A stretch of DNA of 64,000 nt from Syntrophaceae bacterium UBA2251 (GTDB lineage Bacteria; Desulfobacterota; Syntrophia; Syntrophales; UBA2251): the NCBI GenBank assembly GCA_002347815.1, contig DDXV01000062.1, positions 40,048 to 104,047 of the forward strand, read 5' to 3'. The notes beneath the pieces were generated by a model. The model was not told the DNA's origin, made no database searches, and saw only the letters and a program-made list of their open reading frames with translations. This document shows, one piece after another, positions 35,814 through 45,009 of this stretch (positions are counted from its first letter, which is position 1; the number at the start of each line of letters is the position of its first letter). The position numbers and the translations under genes are program-made.

Positions 35814-36971
35814 TCACGGGCCTGATTGGAAATGGTCATTCCTGGGGATCGGCCCCCTCCCCATTTCCTGTTCGTCCAGAAATTGCGATCTGAACGCATC
35901 GTAGCGGTTTTCCTCGATGGCCTGTCGGATCCGCTCCATCAATCGCTGGTAGTGACGGACGTTGTGGATCGTGTTCAGCACCATGGCCAGGATTTCTCCG
36001 GTCATGTACAGGTGCCGAAGATAGGCGCGAGAATAATGTCTGCAAGTGTAACAATCACATAAACAGTCCAAGGGAGAGGGGTCCTCCCTGTGGCGGGCGT
36101 GCTTTATAACAACCTTTTCGCGGTTTGTAAATAACAATCCATTCCGGGCGCATCGGGTAGGAATCACGCAGTCGAACATGTCGATTCCGTACGCAACGCA
36201 GTTCACGATGTCTTCCGGTGTGCCGACACCCATGAGATAGCGGGGCCGCCCCTCGGGAAGCAAAGGGGCGATCTCGCGGACGACGCCCTGCATCTGGTCC
36301 TTCGCTTCGCCGACGCTCAACCCGCCCAGGGCGTAGCCGTCGAAACCGATGTCCGCGAGCGCCTCGACCGACCGGCGGCGCAGGGGCAGGTGCATGCCGC
36401 CCTGGACAATGCCAAACAGGGCCTGATCCTCCCGTGTCCGCGCCGCCCGGCTGCGTGCCGCCCAGGCCAGCGTGAGATCCAGGGAGGCTTCCGCCTGCTC
36501 CCAGGTGGCCGGGTAGGGCGTGCATTCGTCGAGACACATCATGACATCCGCGCCCAGGGCTTCCTGGATTTCAACGGCATGCTCAGGCGTGAGCATGTGA
36601 CGTGAACCGTCGATGTGGGACTGGAAAAGCGCCCCGTCGGCGGAGATCTTGCGCAGGGCGCCCAGGCTGTATATCTGGAATCCGCCGCTGTCGGTGAGGA
36701 TGGGACCCGGCCAGTTCATGAACCGGTGCAGTCCACCCAGATGCCGGATGAGCTCGTGTCCCGGCCGCAGGGTGAGGTGATAGGTGTTGCCGAGGATCAT
36801 CTCGACGCCGAGCTCGCGGAGCCGCTCCGGGGTGAGGCCCTTGACGGTTCCCTGTGTGCCGACCGGCATGAACGCCGGCGTCTGCACCGTGCCATGGGGG
36901 GTGACCATCTCTCCGCGCCGCGCCGCGGAACGGGTGTCCTTTTTGAGGATTTGGAAATGAAACGCCGCCAT
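35814..36971 (-). CDS. tgt: tRNA-guanine transglycosylase
   Basis: Tgt exchanges guanine-34 for preQ1 in tRNAs with GUN anticodons on the way to queuosine. The 385-residue enzyme contains the catalytic Asp in LTDSGGFQIYSLG (about residue 90), QGTVKGLTPERL, VQGG in FGIVQGGMHL, GGLSVGE, the second Asp region in GIDMFDCVIPTR, and the zinc site CDCYTCRHYSRAYLRHL near 305. The frame opens further upstream, but ATG 36971 (MAAFHFQIL) has TAAGGAA at 7 nt and the family-typical N-terminus. It follows queA closely. Confidence 0.95.
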   Translation of the reverse strand: MAAFHFQILKKDTRSAARRGEMVTPHGTVQTPAFMPVGTQGTVKGLTPERLRELGVEMILGNTYHLTLRPGHELIRHLGGLHRFMNWPGPILTDSGGFQIYSLGALRKISADGALFQSHIDGSRHMLTPEHAVEIQEALGADVMMCLDECTPYPATWEQAEASLDLTLAWAARSRAARTREDQALFGIVQGGMHLPLRRRSVEALADIGFDGYALGGLSVGEAKDQMQGVVREIAPLLPEGRPRYLMGVGTPEDIVNCVAYGIDMFDCVIPTRCARNGLLFTNREKVVIKHARHREDPSPLDCLCDCYTCRHYSRAYLRHLYMTGEILAMVLNTIHNVRHYQRLMERIRQAIEENRYDAFRSQFLDEQEMGRGPIPRNDHFQSGP

Positions 36972-37072
36972 GATCCGATTCCTTAGGTCACTGTCCTTTT
37001 GCCCTAACGCATGCCGCCGATCTACGCCTTTTGCTTCGCACTTCGCTTTTGGCCCGATGCCGAAGCCCGATC

Positions 37073-38119
37073 TCATAAAATCAGCATGCAGTCCCCATAG
37101 CTGTAAAAGCGGTAGCAGGCCTCGACGGCCTGACGGTAGGCGTCAAGAATGCATTCCCGGCCCGCGAATGCGGATACGAGCAGCAGAAGCGAGGAGGCCG
37201 GCAGATGAAAATTCGTGAGCAGCCGGTTCACGCGCTTGAAGCGGTAACCCGGATAAATGAACAAACGCGTGGCGCCCGCGGTCGGGCGAATCCTCCCGCG
37301 TTCGTCGGTCGCCGATTCGAGCACCCGGGTCGCGGTCGTCCCCACGGCGACCACCCGCTTGGCCGCATTGATCGCTTCCGCCGCCTCGGCGTCGATTTCG
37401 AAAGACTCCTCCTCCATGACATGATCCTCGATTCGGGAGGCCGTCACTGGAAGAAAGGTGCCGTAACCGACATGCAGGGTGACCGCGGCGACTGAAACGC
37501 CGCGTGAGCGCAGGGCATCGAAGGTTCGGGGCGTGAAGTGCAGTCCGGCCGTCGGCGCGGCGACGGAGCCGTCGGCGCGGGCATAGACGGTCTGATAGCG
37601 GTCGCGGTCGGGAAAATGGGAGGCGTCTCCGGGACGGCGCTTGATGTAAGGGGGAAGCGGGGCCTCTCCGTTCCGGCGCAGGTATGCGGCGAAGTCCGTG
37701 CCGGTTGAAAATTCGACGGTCCATTTTTTATCCGACACGCGTTCACGGATAACGGCCCGAGCCCCGCCCGGCAGCGACAGCGCCTGTCCGGCGGCGGCTC
37801 GACGGGCAGGTCTCAGCAGGACTTCCCAGGTTTGCGCGTCCGGGGCCGCTCCCTGCAGCTTCTTCAGGAGCAGCACCTCCACCGTGCCGCCTGTCTCCTT
37901 GAGTGCGTAAAGGCGGGCCGGGATGACGCGAGAGTCGTTCACGACCAGCACGTCGCCCTTCTCCAGATAATCCGGCAATTCGAAAAACTGTCGATGTTCT
38001 ATCCGTCGCTCCTGCCGATGAAGGACCATCATGCGGGATGCGTCGCGAACCGGACAGGGACGCTGCGCGATCAGTGTGTTCGGCAACTCATAGGTGAAAT
38101 CGGTCAAATCCATGGACAT
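37073..38119 (-). CDS. queA: S-adenosylmethionine:tRNA ribosyltransferase-isomerase
   Basis: QueA transfers the ribosyl part of SAM to preQ1 in tRNA to form epoxyqueuosine. The 348-residue protein carries family motifs: DFTYELPNTLIAQRP at the N-terminus, DVLVVNDSRVIPARL near residue 56, APTAGLHFTP near 190, HVGYGTFLPV near 217, and RLLTNFHLPASSLLLLVSAF near 303. With tgt it forms the last steps of queuosine synthesis in the window. It heads the queA-tgt-yajC-secD-secF series, a common order. Confidence 0.96.
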   Translation of the reverse strand: MSMDLTDFTYELPNTLIAQRPCPVRDASRMMVLHRQERRIEHRQFFELPDYLEKGDVLVVNDSRVIPARLYALKETGGTVEVLLLKKLQGAAPDAQTWEVLLRPARRAAAGQALSLPGGARAVIRERVSDKKWTVEFSTGTDFAAYLRRNGEAPLPPYIKRRPGDASHFPDRDRYQTVYARADGSVAAPTAGLHFTPRTFDALRSRGVSVAAVTLHVGYGTFLPVTASRIEDHVMEEESFEIDAEAAEAINAAKRVVAVGTTATRVLESATDERGRIRPTAGATRLFIYPGYRFKRVNRLLTNFHLPASSLLLLVSAFAGRECILDAYRQAVEACYRFYSYGDCMLIL

Positions 38120-38233
38120 GCCCTCTCATCCTGCCAAGCCTGTTTTGGTACCGGAATTTGACAGGATGTCCTGAAGGCTTCTCCCCCTTTCATGCCGCCT
38201 GCCGGGCGACGCTCCATGATGCGGTCTATCCTG

Positions 38234-38419
38234 CTACTGACGTCCGAAATACACGAAGAGCAGTCCGGCGACCGTTGCGGCCAAACCCAGGATCCGGAGC
38301 GTTTGATCCGGGACTTCATGGATTAGGCTGAGATATTGCTTGATTTTATCCGGGAAGGCGAAATAGGGCAGCCCTTCGATGATCAAGACCATCCCCAGGA
38401 CGCAAAGGAAATATTTCAT
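38234..38419 (-). CDS. DUF2065 family small membrane protein
   Basis: This 61-residue protein has two hydrophobic helices (YFLCVLGMVLIIEGLPYFAF and LRILGLAATVAGLLFVYF) with the DUF2065 layout, including an internal EGLPYF motif. The function is unknown. The ORF is open ten codons further upstream, but ATG 38419 (MKYFLCV) has an AGGGG-like site and the family-typical start. It lies 114 nt upstream of queA on the same strand. Confidence 0.8.
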   Translation of the reverse strand: MKYFLCVLGMVLIIEGLPYFAFPDKIKQYLSLIHEVPDQTLRILGLAATVAGLLFVYFGRQ

Positions 38420-38805
38420 GTGAATCAAGCCCCTGCTTTGTTGGCGCACCTATAGCACACCCCTGCGTCGCGTGACAACCCATTCCTTCCCGGATTCTTC
38501 CCCCTTGACAGGGTGGGGAAGCCTCTGCTATCAACGCTCAGGCTTCGGGGGGGGCCTGGGCTTTCCGCTTTTTTAATTCTTTTTATCTTCCATACGTCCT
38601 GAGAGCGACCTTCCGGCCGACCCTTAAAAAGGTGTTGGTTTGATTCTTTGGCAGAAGAAACTTACCGTGTTCGACGGCAGCGATTGACTGGACAGTCTTT
38701 CTGATCCATGCCGGCGCGTTTTCATGCAGCTGGCCGGTCGCTGCCCGAGAGGAACCGTTTTGTTAAACGGGATGAAAAACCATTTCCGGTTGATGAGGTG
38801 TTGCT
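38420..38805. other. Divergent intergenic region upstream of livM
   Basis: This gap of about 386 bases contains the candidate livM promoter and a T-rich stretch (38570-38590). A 12-bp inverted repeat GACTG-GA-CAGTC lies at 38686-38697, about 110 bases before the livM start. No ORF is convincing. Confidence 0.5.
38505..38534 (+). promoter_or_regulatory. Candidate promoter of the liv-type transporter operon
   Basis: TTGACA (38505-38510) and TATCAA (38529-38534) are separated by 18 nt. It would give a long leader of about 265 nt, so a nearer promoter may exist. Confidence 0.35.
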
Positions 38806-39876
38806 ATGGATATGAAGCGTGATTACTTTGAGGATGTTCAACTGTTTGAAAGCAATGTGGTGCTCTTCTGGTCGGTGGCGCTCATGTTGCTGCTCTTCGC
38901 CATTCCGTTCTTCGCGCCCAAGTATTACATCTTTTTGTTGAACATCGTCATGGTTCACGTCATTCTGGCGGTTGGACTGAATGTCCTGGTCGGTTATACG
39001 GGGCAGATCTCTCTGGGACATGCCGGATTCTTTGCCATCGGCGCTTACGGCACGGCCCTGCTGATGCTCAAACTCCAAATTCCGTTCGTGGTTGCCCTTC
39101 TGTTCGCCGGATTTATCGCCGCCTTTTTCGGATTCCTGCTGGGTCTGCCCGCTCTGCGTCTGGAGGGGCCTTATCTGGCGGTGGCCTCCTTGGGATTCGG
39201 CTTGGCCATCATGCATGTCATTGGACACTGGCAGTTCTTCGGAGGGCGCACCGGCATCCTGGCGCCGCCTCTCGACATTGGCATCCCGCAGTTGAACGCC
39301 AGTTTCATCCTGCAGACGGATGCCCAGAAATACTACCTGATCCTTGTCGTCGCGATTCTGATGGTCATTGCAGCCCGGAACATCATGAAGACGCGGGTGG
39401 GCCGCTCTTTTGTCGCCATCCGTGATAGCGACATCGCGGCGGAAGTGATCGGAATCAATCTGACAATCTACAAAACCCTGGCGTTTGCCATCAGCGCCTT
39501 CTACGCCGGGATTGCGGGGGGCCTGTTCGGGTTTGTGCTCGGGTTTTTCGATCCCTTCACCTTCAACATGATCCTGTCGATCATTTTCCTGGTGATGGTT
39601 GTTGTCGGTGGGCTCGGTTCCATCGCCGGGCCGATCATGGGCGCGGTGCTGATCACCTATCTCCAGTACAGCCTTCTCAAGAACATTGCCGAGGTGCCCG
39701 TTTTAGGGGATTTTCTGGTGACCGTGTCCAGCCGGTGGTTCTCCGTCATGGGGCTCGAGAACATCAACAGCATCGTCCTGGGGCTCATCATGATCGGGAT
39801 CGTGATCTTCGAGCCCTTGGGTATGTACGGGATCTGGATCCGGATCAAGAAATACTGGATGACCTGGCCGTTCTGA
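38806..39876 (+). CDS. livM: Branched-chain-type ABC transporter permease LivM
   Basis: This 356-residue permease of the hydrophobic amino acid uptake (HAAT) class has about nine membrane helices and the LivM motifs GLNVLVGYTGQISLGHAGF (near residue 62) and LGSIAGPIMGAVLI (near 275). With LivH it forms the membrane channel. The operon lists M before H, followed by a lipoprotein, two receptors and two ATPases. HAAT systems also carry aromatic and dicarboxylic acids, and the acyl-CoA synthetase at the end of this operon suggests an organic acid substrate. Confidence 0.92.
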   Translation: MDMKRDYFEDVQLFESNVVLFWSVALMLLLFAIPFFAPKYYIFLLNIVMVHVILAVGLNVLVGYTGQISLGHAGFFAIGAYGTALLMLKLQIPFVVALLFAGFIAAFFGFLLGLPALRLEGPYLAVASLGFGLAIMHVIGHWQFFGGRTGILAPPLDIGIPQLNASFILQTDAQKYYLILVVAILMVIAARNIMKTRVGRSFVAIRDSDIAAEVIGINLTIYKTLAFAISAFYAGIAGGLFGFVLGFFDPFTFNMILSIIFLVMVVVGGLGSIAGPIMGAVLITYLQYSLLKNIAEVPVLGDFLVTVSSRWFSVMGLENINSIVLGLIMIGIVIFEPLGMYGIWIRIKKYWMTWPF

Positions 39877-39972
39877 TGTTCAACGGGGGATGCGAGCGAG
39901 GCCCCCGCGACCGTACGAAATCAGGATTCTCGAAACGCTGAAATACCATGTTCATGACAACAGGGGGAACAG

Positions 39973-40845
39973 ATGATCGGACAACTCATCATTGAAGGCT
40001 TGGCCATCGGGGCGTGTTACGGACTCTTCGCCATCGCTGTGGTCATCATCTACAAGACCTCGGAAGTCGTCAATTTCGCGCAGGGCGAAATGGCCATGCT
40101 GTCGACCTTCATCGCCTTCCACATCCTCAACTATTATCACTACCCCTTCTGGCTGGCATTTATCCTGACCATGGCGTTTGCGATCCTGCTGGGCGTTCTG
40201 ATCGAATTCCTGTTTTTGAGGCCGGCCAAACATCCCAGCCTGCTGGGACTGATCGTCATCACCCTGGGCGCCGAAATGCTGCTGATGGGGCTGGCCGGAT
40301 GGAAATGGGGCGCCGAGCAGAAGGAATTCGTTGTTCCCATGTCCTACCAGGTCACCCACGAGCCCTTTCCGGGTATGATCATCAACGACTGGGCCATCGC
40401 CGTCTTCATCACGGCCGCGCTGGTCATGGTTCTGCTCTTCCTGTTTTTCAAGTACACCAAACTGGGCATCGCCATGCGCGCCACGCAACAGAATCAGCAT
40501 GCCGCCAAAATCATGGGCATCCGCGTCGAGCGGGTATTCTCCATCGCCTGGGGGTTCAGCTCGCTGATCGGCACCATCGCGGCCATGTTTTTCGCGTCCC
40601 GCTCAACGCTCGATCCCGGGTTCATGCTGGAGCCGTTTCTGCGGGCGTTCGCCGCGGCGGTGCTGGGCGGGCTGATGAGTATCCCGGGGGTTTTCATCGG
40701 CGGGGAGCTCTTGGGGCTGATCGAGAACTTTTTCGGCTATGTCTGGCCCGAATGGAAGCCCATCGTCGCCTTTGTCGTGATCATTTTGGTCCTCTGCATT
40801 CGTCCGAGCGGCCTGTTCGCCAAGCATTATGTCAAGAAGGTATAG
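39973..40845 (+). CDS. livH: Branched-chain-type ABC transporter permease LivH
   Basis: This 290-residue permease has about eight membrane helices and the LivH hallmarks: an N-terminal GLAIGACYGLFAIAVVIIYK hairpin, EVVNFAQGEMAML near residue 35, and the C-terminal LGGLMSIPGVFIGGELLGL coupling region near 230. It lies 96 nt after livM. A GGGGGAACAG ribosome site precedes the ATG. Confidence 0.93.
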   Translation: MIGQLIIEGLAIGACYGLFAIAVVIIYKTSEVVNFAQGEMAMLSTFIAFHILNYYHYPFWLAFILTMAFAILLGVLIEFLFLRPAKHPSLLGLIVITLGAEMLLMGLAGWKWGAEQKEFVVPMSYQVTHEPFPGMIINDWAIAVFITAALVMVLLFLFFKYTKLGIAMRATQQNQHAAKIMGIRVERVFSIAWGFSSLIGTIAAMFFASRSTLDPGFMLEPFLRAFAAAVLGGLMSIPGVFIGGELLGLIENFFGYVWPEWKPIVAFVVIILVLCIRPSGLFAKHYVKKV

Positions 40846-40870
40846 TGAATTCGACTTTAGGAGCGCGCCG

Positions 40871-41368
40871 ATGAGCATTCTTTCCCGGATCGTGGGCGGC
40901 AAATCTTCAATCGGTGCTTGTGGCAGGGGCGGACGCGCGGGCACCATGGGAACCGGCATCCTGCTGGTGATCCTTCTGCTCGGATGCGCCGATTCGACCA
41001 GCCGTGCGGTGAACTACTTTGAAGATCGGGCCGTCTATAAGGCCGTGTGTCATTATCTTGATGCCGAGGTCAATCGCGACCATCGGGGCGTTTATGAAAG
41101 CTTGGCGCCCTCGTCCCCTTACTGCAAAAACAACAGCTATGAGATGTACCTCTCCCAGGCGGCAAGCGCTCCAGCCATCGCGTCCTATAAGATCATAAAG
41201 ATATCCGATATCCGCATGAACGGGGATCGTCAACGCTATCCGAAGATCGACAAATTCGCCCGCGTGGAAGTCGAACTGGTCCTTGTTCTGAATGAAGACG
41301 GACAGACGACCGAGGTCAATTTCGCTTTTCCCTTCGTCAAGGAGGGGGGAAAATGGTACAAGGGATGA
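40871..41368 (+). CDS. Predicted lipoprotein in the liv-type operon, unknown function
   Basis: This 165-residue protein begins with a longish basic leader and a hydrophobic stretch ending ILLVILLLGCADS, a lipobox with Cys near residue 39. The mature part is small and alpha/beta-like, with YFEDRAVYKAVCHYLDAEV, a paired cysteine in SPYCKNN, and a C-terminal FVKEGGKWYKG as in NTF2-like or DUF4878-type proteins. I do not recognise the family for certain. The ATG at 40871 has AGGAG close upstream. Its place between livH and the receptors suggests a role in the same uptake system, by inference only. Confidence 0.65.
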   Translation: MSILSRIVGGKSSIGACGRGGRAGTMGTGILLVILLLGCADSTSRAVNYFEDRAVYKAVCHYLDAEVNRDHRGVYESLAPSSPYCKNNSYEMYLSQAASAPAIASYKIIKISDIRMNGDRQRYPKIDKFARVEVELVLVLNEDGQTTEVNFAFPFVKEGGKWYKG

Positions 41369-41549
41369 CAGCCGTTCAACGGCAGAATGAAGGGGATGAC
41401 GTATACGCGAGGGAAGGGGGGTGAGGGAAGGCTTCCGGACGGGCAACACGACCGGAAGTGAAAAACGCAAGCTCGTAATGCAGGAAGTGAGAGTGACTTA
41501 AGGTCGCTGTCGGGGGAATTGGATCCGATGCTTGAAAGGAGAGAACTTC

Positions 41550-42743
41550 ATGAAATTGAAGACAACTGTAGGGATGATCGTTCTTGCACTGGCCGTCGCC
41601 CTTCTGATGGCGCCGGCCGCGTTCGCCGGAAAACCGGGATTCGACGACAAGGAAATTCGGATTGCCGCCTGGGGTCCGCAGACGGGACCGGCGGCCGCCT
41701 GGGGAAACGTGGCGCGCGGTCCCAATGTCATGGCCGCCATCGTGAACGCCGAAGGGGGGATTCACGGCCGGAAGCTGAAACACTTCGTGCGCGACGATCA
41801 GTACAACCCCGCGCAGACGAAACTCGTCGTGAAGGAGCTCGTCGAACAGCAGGGAATCTTCTCGTTCGTCTGCGGGACGTCCGCCGCGGGAGGCATGGCC
41901 GTCAAGGATTATTTGAAGGACAACAAGGTCATCTGGGTCGGTCCGGCCACGTCCGTCGAGGAGTACGTGTTCCCCGTCAATCCCTACCTGTTCACGATCA
42001 TGCCTCTGTATGAGGATGAAGCCAGTATTTTGACGAAATATGTCGTCGAAAAACTGAAAATGAAGAAGATCGGCATCCTCTATCAGAACGATCCTTACGG
42101 AAAGAACGGCCTCAAGGGCGTCCTGCAGCGCCTGAAGAAATACAGGATGAAGGCCGTGGCCGAGATCCCCGTCGAGCCCACGGAGCAGGATCTGGCTTCC
42201 CAGATGCAGAAATTCAAGAGTTCTGGTGCGGAAGCGGTTTTGATGTGGGTGGCGCCCAAGACGGCCGTCATCGCGCTCAAGACGAGCAAGTCCATGGGCT
42301 ACACCCCCCAGTGGGTCTCGTCGATGACGCTCGGCGATTACGAATTGATGTACAAGATCTCCGGAGGTCTCTGGGAGGGCGTGGTTACGGGCGCCTTCAC
42401 CCTGCCCCCCGAGACCAGGCATCCCCTGATGGATAAGTACCGAGAGGCGACGAAGAAATATGCGCCGGAGGAACGTTGGGGCGTTTTCTTCCATGCGGGG
42501 ATCATGTTCACCGAGCCGCTGATCCATGCCCTGAAGAAGGTCGGCAAGAACCTGAGCACGGAGGCCTGCCTCAGGGAACTCAACAAGATCAGGAATTTCA
42601 AGGGTACCGGCGGGAAGATCACCTATACGCCGAAGCGGCATCAGGGGACGGACTCCATCATGGTCATGAAGTGCGGTCCCAATGCGACCTATATCAAAGT
42701 GATGGACTGGACATCCAACGAACTCGCCAGCTGGAAGAAATAA
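41550..42743 (+). CDS. ABC transporter substrate-binding protein 1 (LivK-like)
   Basis: This 397-residue periplasmic receptor of the HAAT family has a signal peptide cleaved near PAAFAGKPG. The mature protein contains GPQTGPAAAWGNVARGPN, EGGIHGRKLKHFVRDDQYN and a KKIGILYQNDPYGKNGLKG segment, typical of LivK/AmiC-like lobes. The ATG at 41550 has AAAGGAGAG ahead. It shares long runs of identity with the following receptor (IHGRKxK, RDDQYNPAQT, AEIPVEPTE, APEERWG-like), so the pair arose by duplication. The ligand is unknown. Confidence 0.92.
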   Translation: MKLKTTVGMIVLALAVALLMAPAAFAGKPGFDDKEIRIAAWGPQTGPAAAWGNVARGPNVMAAIVNAEGGIHGRKLKHFVRDDQYNPAQTKLVVKELVEQQGIFSFVCGTSAAGGMAVKDYLKDNKVIWVGPATSVEEYVFPVNPYLFTIMPLYEDEASILTKYVVEKLKMKKIGILYQNDPYGKNGLKGVLQRLKKYRMKAVAEIPVEPTEQDLASQMQKFKSSGAEAVLMWVAPKTAVIALKTSKSMGYTPQWVSSMTLGDYELMYKISGGLWEGVVTGAFTLPPETRHPLMDKYREATKKYAPEERWGVFFHAGIMFTEPLIHALKKVGKNLSTEACLRELNKIRNFKGTGGKITYTPKRHQGTDSIMVMKCGPNATYIKVMDWTSNELASWKK

Positions 42744-42772
42744 CAGGCTGTCAATTCGGGATGCGTGAATCG

Positions 42773-42814
42773 CCCGCTTCCCCTGGTTCGATGTTGGACC
42801 AGGGGAAGTGCGGG
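42773..42814 (+). other. Strong hairpin between the two receptor genes
   Basis: CTTCCCCTGGT (42777-42787) pairs perfectly with ACCAGGGGAAG (42798-42808), extended by CCCG/CGGG after a one-base bulge. No T-tract follows. It probably stabilises the upstream receptor mRNA or dampens read-through, as seen between binding-protein and permease genes elsewhere. Confidence 0.6.
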
Positions 42815-42890
42815 TGACCGCCTCCGGGAAGGATGGCTGAAGGGGCGGGAACCGGGCCGGAATTGCCCGAGATAAAATAAGGGAGGGGTT

Positions 42891-44084
42891 ATGAAAGCAA
42901 GTCGTGTGTGGATTTTTGCAGTCGTAGCGGTGCTGGGACTGTTGCTCCTGGCGTCAGCTTCCGAGGCGGGGAAGGGGTTTGACGACAAGGAGGTCCGGGT
43001 CGGTCAGTTCGGCCCCCTGACGGGACCCGCCGCGCCCTGGGGGGCGGTCCTGCGCGGCAGCGCGCTCCGTTTTCAACTCGTCAATGACGAAGGCGGCATC
43101 CATGGTCGAAAGATCAAGTACTTCATGCGGGACGATCAGTACAACCCGGCGCAGACCGTGACCGTGATCAAGGAACTGGTCGAGAATCAGGACATCTTCG
43201 CCATCGTTGGCGGTGTGGCCGGGGCCGGGAGCATCGCCGCCAAGGATTACCTCACCAAGAACAAGATCATCTGGATCGGACCGACGGCCTCGGCCCGCGA
43301 ACTCGTCTTTCCCCAGACGCCCTACCTGTTTTGTCTGACGCCGCTCTACGAGGACGAGGCGAGTATTATGACCAAATATCTGGTCGAGACCGAGAAGATG
43401 AAGAAGATCGCCTTGATGTACCAGAACGATTCCTACGGCCAGGCGGGTCTGGCCGGGATGCGTCAGCGCCTCGCCAAATACAAGATGAAGGCCGTTGCGG
43501 AAATTCCCGTGGAGCCGACGGAGCGGGATCTTGCGTCCCACATCATGAAGATCAAGAATGCCGGTCCGGAGGCCGTCATCCTCTGGGTGGCGCCCACGAC
43601 CGCCGTCATCAGCCTGAAGACCGCGGCCACGATCGGATTCAAGCCGCAGTGGGCGGGAGGAACGCCCCTGGCCGACTATCCCATGATGCACAAGATCTCC
43701 GGCGGGCTCTGGGAAGGCGTCATCAACACCTCGTATGTCGAGCCGCCGGATTCGTCATTGCCCGTTGTCGTCAAATACCGGGAGGCGCAGAAGAAATATA
43801 TGCCGGAAGAACGCTGGGGGCTTTTCTTCATGGGTGGGCTGCTCGTGGCTGATCCGCTGATCGACGCCCTTAAGAAGGCGGGGAAGAAACTGAGCCGGGA
43901 AGCGGTCCTCAAGCAGCTCAATTCGGCGAAAAATTACAAGACCATCGGTCCGACGATCAACTGGAGCAAGAATCAGCACCAGGGGGTGGATTCGGCCATG
44001 ATCTGGAAGTGCGGTCCCGGCGGCAAGACGATGGTTATGCAGGGATGGACGCAGAATGAGCTGGCAACGTGGAAGAAGAAGTAG
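42891..44084 (+). CDS. ABC transporter substrate-binding protein 2 (LivK-like)
   Basis: This second HAAT receptor of 397 residues has a signal peptide (VVAVLGLLLLASASEAGKG) and the same fold motifs as its neighbour: FGPLTGPAAPWGAVLRGS, IHGRKIKYFMRDDQYN, IALMYQNDSYGQAGLAG and MPEERWGLFFMGG. Differences around the predicted binding cleft (for example GGVAGAGSIAAKD against GTSAAGGMAVKD) suggest a related but not identical ligand. GGGAGGGGTT precedes the ATG. It is separated from receptor 1 by a strong hairpin. Confidence 0.92.
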   Translation: MKASRVWIFAVVAVLGLLLLASASEAGKGFDDKEVRVGQFGPLTGPAAPWGAVLRGSALRFQLVNDEGGIHGRKIKYFMRDDQYNPAQTVTVIKELVENQDIFAIVGGVAGAGSIAAKDYLTKNKIIWIGPTASARELVFPQTPYLFCLTPLYEDEASIMTKYLVETEKMKKIALMYQNDSYGQAGLAGMRQRLAKYKMKAVAEIPVEPTERDLASHIMKIKNAGPEAVILWVAPTTAVISLKTAATIGFKPQWAGGTPLADYPMMHKISGGLWEGVINTSYVEPPDSSLPVVVKYREAQKKYMPEERWGLFFMGGLLVADPLIDALKKAGKKLSREAVLKQLNSAKNYKTIGPTINWSKNQHQGVDSAMIWKCGPGGKTMVMQGWTQNELATWKKK

Positions 44085-44226
44085 TCGACGTCGACGCCAT
44101 GCGCTTTTTACAGGCAGGGCGGTTTGTCCTTGAGCGCACCGAGGGGCGCCGGCCTGATGGACGGCCCCCTCAACGCTTGACCTTTCGCGGCGTTCAACCT
44201 CTATCAACGAAGGGATATGCATTACG

Positions 44227-45009
44227 ATGGACCATTTCAGGGTTGAAAATCTGAGCATCAGCTTCGGCGGCCTCAAGGCGGTCAGCAATGTCAGTTTCAA
44301 TGTCGAAAAGAACTCGATCTTTTCGATCATCGGTCCGAACGGTTCGGGCAAGACGACGATCTTCAACCTGATCAGCTGCATCTACAAGGCGGATCAGGGA
44401 CGGGTGATCCTGAACGGGGAAGACATGCTGGGCCATTATCCGGACTGGATCGCCCGGAAGGGCATCGCCCGTACCTTTCAGAACATCGAGCTCTTTTCCA
44501 ATGCGACCGTCATGGACAATTTAATGCTGGGGCGCCATATCCACATGAAGACGGGCATCGTTGCCGGCGCCTTCATGTTATCCCGGCGATCCCGCGCCGC
44601 CCGCGAGGAGATCCGGCACCGGGAGATCGTGGAGGGGATCATCGATTTTCTCGATCTTCAGTCCGTCCGGGATCAGTTCGTCGCCAATCTGCCCTACGGG
44701 AAACGGAAACTGGTCGAGCTCGGTCGGGCACTGGCCCTCGAACCCAAGATTCTCCTGCTGGACGAACCCTCCGCCGGGATGAACACGGAGGAGAAAGAGG
44801 ACCTCAACATCTGGGTCAAGGACATCCGGGAAGACTACAAGGTCACGATCCTGCTCATCGAGCACGACATGAACATGATCATGGGGATCTCCGATCGGGT
44901 CTTTGCCATCAACCAGGGGGAGAAGATTACGGAGGGCGTCCCGCAGGAGGTTCAGCGTCATCCCGAAGTGATCAAGGCCTATCTTGGGGAGGAGGGGGCC
45001 CATGCTTAA
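44227..45009 (+). CDS. livG: Branched-chain-type ABC transporter ATP-binding protein LivG
   Basis: LivG is one of the two ATPases driving the importer. The 260-residue protein has Walker A GPNGSGKTT (about residue 37), Q-loop region IARTFQNIELF, a shortened signature NLPYGKRKLVELGRAL (about 155), Walker B ILLLDEPSAG (about 177) and the switch His in LLIEHDMNMI. The C-terminus (HPEVIKAYLGEE) is typical. The stop codon overlaps the livF start. Confidence 0.95.
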   Translation: MDHFRVENLSISFGGLKAVSNVSFNVEKNSIFSIIGPNGSGKTTIFNLISCIYKADQGRVILNGEDMLGHYPDWIARKGIARTFQNIELFSNATVMDNLMLGRHIHMKTGIVAGAFMLSRRSRAAREEIRHREIVEGIIDFLDLQSVRDQFVANLPYGKRKLVELGRALALEPKILLLDEPSAGMNTEEKEDLNIWVKDIREDYKVTILLIEHDMNMIMGISDRVFAINQGEKITEGVPQEVQRHPEVIKAYLGEEGAHA

